A stretch of DNA of 11,616 bases. It comes from Bacillota bacterium. GTDB lineage: Bacteria; Bacillota; UBA4882; UBA10575. This document shows, in pieces, positions 6,501 to 11,616 of the stretch; within the stretch, counting starts at the first letter, position 1, and every line of letters begins with the position of its first letter. Location: contig JAAZDX010000222.1 in assembly GCA_012512605.1 (NCBI GenBank), positions 1 through 11,616 on the forward strand, given 5' to 3'. A program made the position numbers and the translations under genes. The notes under the pieces are model-generated. The model worked only from the letters and a program-made list of their open reading frames with translations. It was not told where the DNA came from and did not search any database.

Positions 6501-6947
6501 TTAGCTGCTTTTTTCCAATGCCCTGATCTGCTCTAGACAAGCCTGATGTGGTCCGCCTAAGAATCGGCTTTTTAGCCAGGTTTCAACGATCTCCTTGGCC
6601 ACTTCGATCCCAGAAATCCGCTCCCCTAAGGTGATGATGTTGGCGTTGTTATGTTCCGCGGCCATTCTGGCGGAATAGGTGTCGGTACAGTGGGCGGCAA
6701 TGATCCCGGGGATCTTATTGGCGGCGATCCCAATCCCAATTCCGGTCCCGCAGATCAGAATTCCTTTTTCGCATTCCCCGCTCAGGATGGCCTTGGCCAC
6801 AGCTACCGCAATCTGGGGGTAATCCACCGGTTGATCCGGACGGGCACCGCAGTCCACCACTTCGTACCCTTTTTCCTGCAAAAACTGGCTGAGAATACCT
6901 TTCATCGCCAACCCGGCGTAATAATCGGCGCCAAGCGCAATTTTCAT
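6501..6947 (-). CDS. rpiB: RpiB/LacA/LacB-family sugar isomerase lacking phosphate-binding residues
   Basis: The 148 residues match the whole length of bacterial RpiB (about 150). Conserved catalytic features are present: D8, the anion-hole loop ILICGTGIGIGIAANKIPG with Cys66, DTYSAR at 89-94, and EHNNAN with His99. The numbering at C66 and H99 equals that of E. coli RpiB. However, the residues that bind sugar phosphate in E. coli RpiB (His10, Arg133, Arg137) are replaced: the usual Asp-His is D8-Y9, and GGRHQQR is GGPHQAC (P133, C137). I infer an aldose-ketose isomerase acting on something other than the usual 5- or 6-phosphate, so ribose-5-phosphate isomerase activity is doubtful and the symbol names the family only. 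ATG 6947 has AAGGGGAG seven bases upstream. It lies between the alcohol dehydrogenase and ECF transporter genes. Confidence 0.88.
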   Translation of the reverse strand: MKIALGADYYAGLAMKGILSQFLQEKGYEVVDCGARPDQPVDYPQIAVAVAKAILSGECEKGILICGTGIGIGIAANKIPGIIAAHCTDTYSARMAAEHNNANIITLGERISGIEVAKEIVETWLKSRFLGGPHQACLEQIRALEKSS

Positions 6948-6966
6948 TTAAGTTCTCCCCTTATCC

Positions 6967-6988
6967 ACATTTAGGTCACATTTAGGTC
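6967..6988 (-). repeat. Perfect tandem repeat of 11 bp before the RpiB-like gene
   Basis: Read on the plus strand, ACATTTAGGTC occurs twice head to tail with no mismatch, about 20 bases upstream of the start codon and next to the ribosome site. The period is close to one DNA helical turn, so two protein subunits could bind the same face. A weak TAAAAT sequence lies just upstream. It may be an operator; it may also be chance duplication. Confidence 0.6.
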
Positions 6989-7022
6989 TTTTCGCCTACT
7001 AACAATTTTACCTTTTGTTTAA

Positions 7023-8195
7023 TTATCCCAATGCCTTCTCAAGCGCAGCCATAACCAGATCGTCACTGAGCGGCCGGGGGTTACAATAGGGCTCCTTGAT
7101 CGTATCGTGGACGCTCTGGAGCACCTCTGGGAACCGCTCCTTTGAAGTCACTCCCAGTTGGCGCAGGCTTTGCTTCACACCAACCGCCGCCGCAAGCCGC
7201 CGGACTTCCGCAATACCCTCGAGCGCAACTTCCCGGTCCGGGCGGCCAGCTGCTTCAACTCCCAGCGCCGTCGCCACTTCGGCATAGGCCTTTTCAGCAT
7301 GATCCAGGTTCAGTTCCATAGAGATCGGCAATAATATCGCCATCGCATCACCATGGGCGATGCCATAAACCGCACCAACGGCCTGCCCAATGCCATGGGC
7401 CATTCCCGTAGCGGCGTTCATCGCTGTCCCGGCCAGGTTACTCCCGGCCAGCAAGGCACCGGCCGCCGCCAGGTCGTCGGCGGTAACGAATTTTTCTAAA
7501 TTACCGCTGACCAACTTAATCGCCATCATGCTGTACATTCTGGTAATCGGGTTCGACCATAAAGAAACATATGATTCCACGGCGTGAGTCAGAGCATCAA
7601 ACCCGGTCGATGCCACCAATGGTTTGGGGAGGGAAAGCAGCAGCTCGGGATCGAGAAGCGCTAAGTCGGCCAGGAGAAACTGGTGCAGCATATTCGGTTT
7701 AACCTTTGCTTCCAGATTCTTAATCACCGAGCAGGGCGATGCTTCCGAGCCTGTCCCGGCGGTTGTCGGTACGCAGACACTGTAAACTCCTCTTTTTTCA
7801 AACATGCCAAAGGCCCGTTCATCCATGAGAAATTTACGGACGGAACCCTCATTCCCCAACATTAAAGCCACCGCTTTGGAGGTATCCAGCACGCTGCCCC
7901 CGCCACTCCCGACCACAATCCCGGCACCAAATTCCCGGGCTTCAGCCGTTAAATCGTCAATCGTAGCCACTTCCGGTTCGACGTCCACATAACTCCCGAC
8001 TTTTGTTATATATCCTTCAGCTTCCAGGCTGGCTACCGCGCTGTCGACATAAGCCGTAAGGAAACTGCTGGTGACAATGAAAACCTTCTCGGAAAAAAGT
8101 TGGCCCGCCCGGTCCTGTGTCATGATGGTGCCAATCTCCCGTAGCGCACCGGGTCGACAGATGGTTCTTTCCGGAATCAAGATCTCGTAATTCAT
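7023..8195 (-). CDS. Iron-containing (group III) alcohol dehydrogenase
   Basis: The 390-residue length is typical of the Fe-ADH family. The N-terminal dinucleotide-binding part holds VVGSGGGSVLDTSK (94-107) and VPTTAGTGSEAS (142-153). The C-terminal helical half holds the metal ligands D200 and H204 (TGFDALTHAVE), H267 (MAHGIGQAVG) and H281 (GIAHGDAMA). Their spacing (4, 63, 14) is the same as in lactaldehyde reductase FucO, so the metal site is complete. By family it interconverts an alcohol with an aldehyde or ketone using NAD(P)H in the cytoplasm; the substrate cannot be told. ATG 8195 has an AGGGGG ribosome site six bases upstream, and the gene follows the membrane-protein gene by 18 bases. 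Its place before the isomerase and ECF transporter suggests a shared catabolic task. Confidence 0.95.
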   Translation of the reverse strand: MNYEILIPERTICRPGALREIGTIMTQDRAGQLFSEKVFIVTSSFLTAYVDSAVASLEAEGYITKVGSYVDVEPEVATIDDLTAEAREFGAGIVVGSGGGSVLDTSKAVALMLGNEGSVRKFLMDERAFGMFEKRGVYSVCVPTTAGTGSEASPCSVIKNLEAKVKPNMLHQFLLADLALLDPELLLSLPKPLVASTGFDALTHAVESYVSLWSNPITRMYSMMAIKLVSGNLEKFVTADDLAAAGALLAGSNLAGTAMNAATGMAHGIGQAVGAVYGIAHGDAMAILLPISMELNLDHAEKAYAEVATALGVEAAGRPDREVALEGIAEVRRLAAAVGVKQSLRQLGVTSKERFPEVLQSVHDTIKEPYCNPRPLSDDLVMAALEKALG

Positions 8196-8213
8196 TCTTT
8201 TCCCCCTTTTCGA

Positions 8214-8834
8214 TTAACTCTCGTTAAAGATATATCTCCTGCTAAGTCTGGCGAAGAAAACCAGCAACGGTCCGATAGAAAGCGCGGAAAGGACTGTGCC
8301 AACACCCAAAGGCCCGCCCAGGAAAAAACCGACCAACGATACGGTGCCATCCATAATGATTCTTACCGTAACCGGATTACTCTTCATTTTCCGCACCAAA
8401 AAGAATTGCACCAATTCAATACTGCCCTCTCCCAAATCCGCCGTTACATATACGCCCAGGCCGAGGGAGAGCATTAGCGTTGCGGCTCCCCAAACCAGAA
8501 CTTCCCACCAAAGCCCGGTACCCAGCCATGAAAGGTCGAGTTTCGCAAAGAGATTGGAAAAAAAACCAATCACGACAAAAGACCCAACGGTACCCGGACC
8601 TGGTAATACCCGCTCCGCCAAGCAAACCGTAACCACCATAACCAAACCGGTTAGCTGTACCACTGTGCCCAGGGGAAGGCCTGAAGCGATACTCACCCCC
8701 GCATAAAACAACGACCAAGGCTCCGCGCCGCTGTTGGCATGGACATACAGGGTCATCCCCATGGCCACGCAGATCATTCCGGTCAAAAAGACAATGGTTT
8801 TTTTGACCGTAACCGTCTTTCCCAAAATTTTCAC
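8214..8834 (-). CDS. YczE/YitT-like integral membrane protein
   Basis: The protein has 206 residues and about five membrane segments (near 8-30, 50-72, 80-98, 105-128 and 155-180). It has the pattern GMTLYVHANSGAEPWSLF near 20-37, followed by a Leu-Pro-Leu-Gly turn, typical of the YczE/YyaS/YitT group of uncharacterised bacterial membrane proteins; some members may transport small solutes. I prefer GTG 8834 because GAGGTGA lies eight bases upstream. The GTG at 8846 in the same frame (210 codons) overlaps that ribosome site. It is the first gene of the run leading to the alcohol dehydrogenase and ECF genes and sits just after a repeat-flanked spacer. Substrate and role are unknown. Confidence 0.82.
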   Translation of the reverse strand: MKILGKTVTVKKTIVFLTGMICVAMGMTLYVHANSGAEPWSLFYAGVSIASGLPLGTVVQLTGLVMVVTVCLAERVLPGPGTVGSFVVIGFFSNLFAKLDLSWLGTGLWWEVLVWGAATLMLSLGLGVYVTADLGEGSIELVQFFLVRKMKSNPVTVRIIMDGTVSLVGFFLGGPLGVGTVLSALSIGPLLVFFARLSRRYIFNES

Positions 8835-8858
8835 TGAACATTTCACCTCAATCGAAGA

Positions 8859-9103
8859 TAAGCGAAGAGGGTGTCAGGGGGACGGGAGCAAGCGCTCTGG
8901 TATACGATTCCGCTGCATATCCGATGACTAAGCGTTCATGCCGTATATTCTTTCTTACATATCTTACCGTCCTGGTACATCCTCTTCTCATTGGTTCTTC
9001 TTGTTCTTCTAAGCCATCCTCTTACTTTTACTATGATGATTCAGTAGGTTTGTGCCCGCACAAGCGCGGCACCCCGCCCCCCTGACACCCCCGTATTCGC
9101 TTA
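8859..9103. mobile_element. REPIN/MITE-like element: inverted GTGTCAGGGGG repeats flanking a short noncoding core
   Basis: The left end reads TAAGCGAA, a short spacer, then GGTGTCAGGGGGACGGG (about 8869-8885), followed at once by the small hairpin GAGC-AAGC-GCTC (8886-8897). The right end, read on the minus strand, is TAAGCGAA (9103-9096), then GGTGTCAGGGGGGCGGGG, followed by a longer hairpin (9072-9052, GTGCC...GGCAC). Conserved foot plus hairpin, twice and inverted, is the layout of REP doublets (REPINs) mobilised by RayT/TnpA-REP transposases. The roughly 150-bp core has no gene I can support. The right end abuts the amidohydrolase and includes its TAA stop. No transposase is in the window, so mobility is inferred. 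Confidence 0.5.
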
Positions 9104-10429
9104 AACCAACCCGGCTCCCCGGCAGAGACGTTCCAGCATCTCCTGGGCTTGTTCATAAATGCGCTTCCGATCCAAGGTCTTAACCTCCCTGTTCTCCATC
9201 AGCACCTTCCCATCGACAATCGTGCTGTGGACATCGGCACCGGAGGCGGAATAAATGATGTGGGCGATCAGATTGTTGATCCGGTCGTTACACATATAAG
9301 GCCAAAGATGCGGGCGGTCAAAGTCAAGAATGATAATATCGGCCTTCTTGCCCTTCTCGATTGAGCCCACTTCTTGATCGATCCCCAGCGCCTGCGCGGG
9401 AAGGATCGTCGCCATCTCCAAAATCTCCTCGCTCTTTAAGACCGAGGCGTCCATATGCGCCAATTTTTGCAATGCACCGGCGACCTGCATCTCTTTTAAC
9501 ATGTCAATGTTATTATTGCTGAGATTGGAATCGGTGCCCAGCACCACCCTTATCCCCCGGTCCCGCATTTTTACCACCGGTGCCACTCCCGAGGCCAGTT
9601 TCATATTACTGATGGGATTGTATACAGCCGTCACGCCGCTTTCCGCCAAAATCTCCATGTCCGCCTCGGTCAGGTGAACACAATGGGCGGCGAGAAACTT
9701 CCCGCCCAACACCCCCAGACTGTGCAGGTATTGCACAGGGGTTTTATTATATTCCCGACGGCACTGTTCTACTTCGTCCCGGGTCTCACACAAGTGGGTA
9801 TGGATCCCGATCCCATGATTCTCCGCAAACTCCTTCGCCTTGATATAGGTCTCCGGTAAAGCGGAATAAGGCGCATGAATCCCCATCCAAATATTTACCC
9901 GGCCGTTGCCTTTACCGTGCCAGTCATGATAGAGCTGGACATTCCCTTCGTAGGTCTCGCCTACGCCTTTGGGCACATCAATGACCTGCGGCGTCAGAAA
10001 ACCACGCAAGCCCGACCTTTCCAAAACCCTCGCCGCGGCATGCATATGCCGGTAAATATCAACAAAAGTGGTTGTCCCCGACATGATCATTTCCAGCTGA
10101 TTAAGCTCTTCGGCAACTTCGATAATTTCCGGCGTATACTGGGCGTCAAGGGGGAAACAGATCTTCTCCAACCAATCCATTAGTTTAAGGTCTTCACAGA
10201 TGCCCCGGGAAAGGGTCCCGTGCATGTGACCATTGATCAGTCCCGGTAACGCCACCCCTTGCTCTACACTGATCGTTTTTTTCGCCTGGTAATCCAGATC
10301 CGCGCCGAGATCAATGATTACACCATTGTCGATGGCGATGGAACCCTTTTTAATGAAGGTCCGCTGCGGATCCATCGTGATGATTGCCAAATCCTTCAAG
10401 AGTAGATCAATTTGGCCTTGGCCAGTCAC
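9101..10429 (-). CDS. TrzA/MtaD-family metal-dependent amidohydrolase (possible adenosine-derivative deaminase)
   Basis: The 442-residue protein has the amidohydrolase-superfamily layout: a small N-terminal beta-sandwich strand region, a TIM barrel, and return to the sandwich at the C terminus. Metal ligands visible are H68 and H70 (LINGHMH), H212 (IHTHLCET) and D300 (VVLGTDSNLSNNN), with catalytic E215 and H249 (AAHCVH). The GTDSNLSNNN motif places it with MtaD, SsnA, TrzA and AtzA-type deaminases and chlorohydrolases. MtaD members deaminate 5'-methylthioadenosine, S-adenosylhomocysteine or 5'-deoxyadenosine, which is the likeliest role; guanine-like or s-triazine substrates are not excluded. 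Start GTG 10429 has GGAGG seven bases upstream. The gene follows the DUF1152-like gene by 36 bases, so the two are probably co-transcribed. Confidence 0.92.
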   Translation of the reverse strand: MTGQGQIDLLLKDLAIITMDPQRTFIKKGSIAIDNGVIIDLGADLDYQAKKTISVEQGVALPGLINGHMHGTLSRGICEDLKLMDWLEKICFPLDAQYTPEIIEVAEELNQLEMIMSGTTTFVDIYRHMHAAARVLERSGLRGFLTPQVIDVPKGVGETYEGNVQLYHDWHGKGNGRVNIWMGIHAPYSALPETYIKAKEFAENHGIGIHTHLCETRDEVEQCRREYNKTPVQYLHSLGVLGGKFLAAHCVHLTEADMEILAESGVTAVYNPISNMKLASGVAPVVKMRDRGIRVVLGTDSNLSNNNIDMLKEMQVAGALQKLAHMDASVLKSEEILEMATILPAQALGIDQEVGSIEKGKKADIIILDFDRPHLWPYMCNDRINNLIAHIIYSASGADVHSTIVDGKVLMENREVKTLDRKRIYEQAQEMLERLCRGAGLV

Positions 10430-10465
10430 GAAAATTCCTCCCTCCTGCCCGCGTCTTGTGCGGTA

Positions 10466-11452
10466 TTAACCTTTACGCGGCAAAAAGTCCACCGACCGCG
10501 GCAGTCTGGTCTCCGGTACTACCTCCAGGGATAAAAAGATCTCCTCCGCTTCGTCCAGGCTGTTGGTTTGGGCAATTTTTGCCGCATACCGGGCACAAGC
10601 CTCCACCACGACCACCGGATCAAAGAATAAGGTAACCGCGGTGATCGGCATCAGTTTTACGGTAGCACCCCAAATATCCATCAGTTTCATGTTTTTATAC
10701 CCAAAGTCACCCTTCGCCGCCAAACAGGGGAACCGCTCCCCCGGATCGGCAAACAAATCACAGGCCTTTTCCATATCCACGACATCCTGTTGGGTCAGGC
10801 CGTAAGCGCCGATAAACCCTCCGGCTTGCATAATTTTGCTGACATTTTTCTCAACATCCACAATCTCCATCTCTCCGTCACAACCCAACCCAGCCAGACC
10901 GTAGACGGCATCAACCTCCAACTGGGTCAGGGCGGAAAGAACAATAAAGTCCACCAAAGGTGTTTTCGGCTGGTGGATCTCATCCTCGCCGCTGTATAGG
11001 GAGTCGGAACCGACATCCATCCCCACCACCAGGTCGACACCGGTCTTTGCGATGAAACCTTGCAAGCTCTTGAGCAAGCCCTGAACCCCCTGGTGGACGC
11101 TGAAAACATAGGTCTCTTCCCCAAGGGCTTGGGCGATCTTGGCCTCCGCGATACTACGCCCTTTGTATTTAGTCTCGGGGTTGACTTTTGCGGCTCCATC
11201 CGTGACCAACTGGGCATCGGTCAAATCCGCCACCGCATAAACGGTCGGCGCCCAAATGTACTCACTGGGCGAGGAGGTGTCAAAGGGCCACCACTCACCA
11301 GCAACCCCGGCCAGATAGACTTCCTCCACCCCCAAAAGCTTCAGATAATTTCGGATCGGGATGGTCTGGATAATGTCCCCGCCGCCACCGATCCCGATCA
11401 GTAATGCCTTTTTGCTCTTCAAAGCCATTTCATGCAGAGATTTCCTGATCAT
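10466..11452 (-). CDS. DUF1152-like protein of unknown function
   Basis: The 328 residues resemble the DUF1152 family. A glycine-rich nucleotide-type loop, LLIGIGGGGDII, lies near 17-28, and VVGMDVGSDSLYSGEDE near 142-158 is followed by TPLVDFIVLSAL, matching the family's Asp-Val-Gly-Gly-Asp-plus-acidic pattern (here Gly-Ser-Asp). I chose ATG 11452 because GGGAGGGGAG precedes it by five bases. A GTG at 11521 in frame would add 23 residues rich in Cys and Pro that look non-coding and lacks a ribosome site. No membrane segment or signal peptide is seen. The family has no established function. Co-transcription with the amidohydrolase gene suggests a step in purine-derivative or related small-molecule metabolism, by inference only. 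Confidence 0.85.
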   Translation of the reverse strand: MIRKSLHEMALKSKKALLIGIGGGGDIIQTIPIRNYLKLLGVEEVYLAGVAGEWWPFDTSSPSEYIWAPTVYAVADLTDAQLVTDGAAKVNPETKYKGRSIAEAKIAQALGEETYVFSVHQGVQGLLKSLQGFIAKTGVDLVVGMDVGSDSLYSGEDEIHQPKTPLVDFIVLSALTQLEVDAVYGLAGLGCDGEMEIVDVEKNVSKIMQAGGFIGAYGLTQQDVVDMEKACDLFADPGERFPCLAAKGDFGYKNMKLMDIWGATVKLMPITAVTLFFDPVVVVEACARYAAKIAQTNSLDEAEEIFLSLEVVPETRLPRSVDFLPRKG

Positions 11453-11523
11453 TTTTTCTCCCCTCCCATCAGGCAGACACTGAGCCCCACACGACACCAC
11501 CGGACAACGGCAGGTGTCCACCC

Positions 11524-11616
11524 TTACTGTCCATACCTTTTTGAAAGGTCCGCAATGGACTCCCGGATATCATCATCGCTGATGCAGAGCGGTACCCCGG
11601 CGCTGCAGGCGGCAAA
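11524..11616 (-). CDS. C-terminal end of an unidentified gene, cut by the right window edge
   Basis: The last 30 codons and a TAA stop (11526-11524) are visible in an open frame ending GVPLCISDDDIRESIADL then SKRYGQ. The closing helix preceded by Ser-Asp-Asp-Asp-Ile resembles the C-terminal helix of several PLP-dependent enzymes, but the fragment is too short to assign. The 71-bp gap to the DUF1152-like start has no terminator, so the genes are probably in one operon. Confidence 0.65.
   Translation of the reverse strand, partial: FAACSAGVPLCISDDDIRESIADLSKRYGQ

Noticed and set aside
6495..6514. Terminator-like hairpin GCAGC-TTTA-GCTGC plus T6 on the plus strand
   Set aside because: There is no plus-strand gene upstream to terminate. 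On the coding (minus) strand the T run precedes the hairpin as A residues and part of it is the 3' end of the RpiB-like gene.
8416..8841. 141-codon minus-strand frame starting with an ATG near 8840, overlapping the YczE-like gene
   Set aside because: The encoded protein is low-complexity, Gly/Arg-rich and without family features, while the overlapping frame encodes a clear multi-pass membrane protein ending just before the Fe-ADH gene.
11453..11521. N-terminal extension of the DUF1152-like gene from a GTG at 11521
   Set aside because: The added 23 residues (Cys/Pro/Gly-rich) do not resemble the family, and the strong ribosome site GGGAGGGGAG sits directly before ATG 11452.

Overview
The window looks like a piece of a Firmicutes (Clostridia-type) chromosome, roughly balanced in GC. 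The pointers are a canonical T-box tRNA-sensing leader, AGGAGG-type Shine-Dalgarno sites before almost every gene, frequent GTG starts, a dedicated energy-coupling-factor (ECF) transporter, and an inverted pair of short GTGTCAGGGGG-type repeats. All eleven genes supported here lie on the minus strand, so the region is read from high to low coordinates. No plus-strand gene is supported.

Region by region, in transcription order. (1) 11616-9101: the last 30 codons of an unidentified gene, a DUF1152-like protein and a TrzA/MtaD-type amidohydrolase, spaced like an operon. (2) 9103-8859: a noncoding spacer whose ends form a REPIN/MITE-like inverted repeat. (3) 8834-3283: a long gene train. It encodes a YczE/YitT-like membrane protein, an iron-type alcohol dehydrogenase with all four metal ligands, and an RpiB-family isomerase that lacks the usual phosphate-binding residues. 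These are followed by a complete ECF transporter: two ATPases, EcfT and an S component of unknown substrate. (4) 3282-3003: a noncoding stretch with two strong hairpins, one of which can refold into an alternative hairpin. (5) 3002-2091: a 303-residue protein of unknown function, probably a TIM barrel. (6) 1986-1611: a good promoter, a complete T-box leader with a probable Leu (CUC) specifier, and its terminator. (7) 1593-1: an open reading frame cut by the window edge. It fuses an N-terminal xylose-isomerase-like TIM barrel to a C-terminal acyl-CoA synthetase (AMP-binding) domain.

The middle part reads like an uptake-and-conversion cluster for a small molecule. An ECF transporter imports it, an RpiB-fold isomerase probably acts on a non-phosphorylated polyol, sugar or similar compound, and an Fe-dependent dehydrogenase handles the carbonyl/alcohol step. 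This is inference from domain content; no substrate can be read from the sequence. The most unusual item is the left end: a tRNA-controlled leader, normally found on aminoacyl-tRNA synthetase and amino-acid genes, placed in front of an epimerase-like/acyl-CoA synthetase fusion. That suggests the fusion protein's job is tied to one amino acid, most likely leucine.
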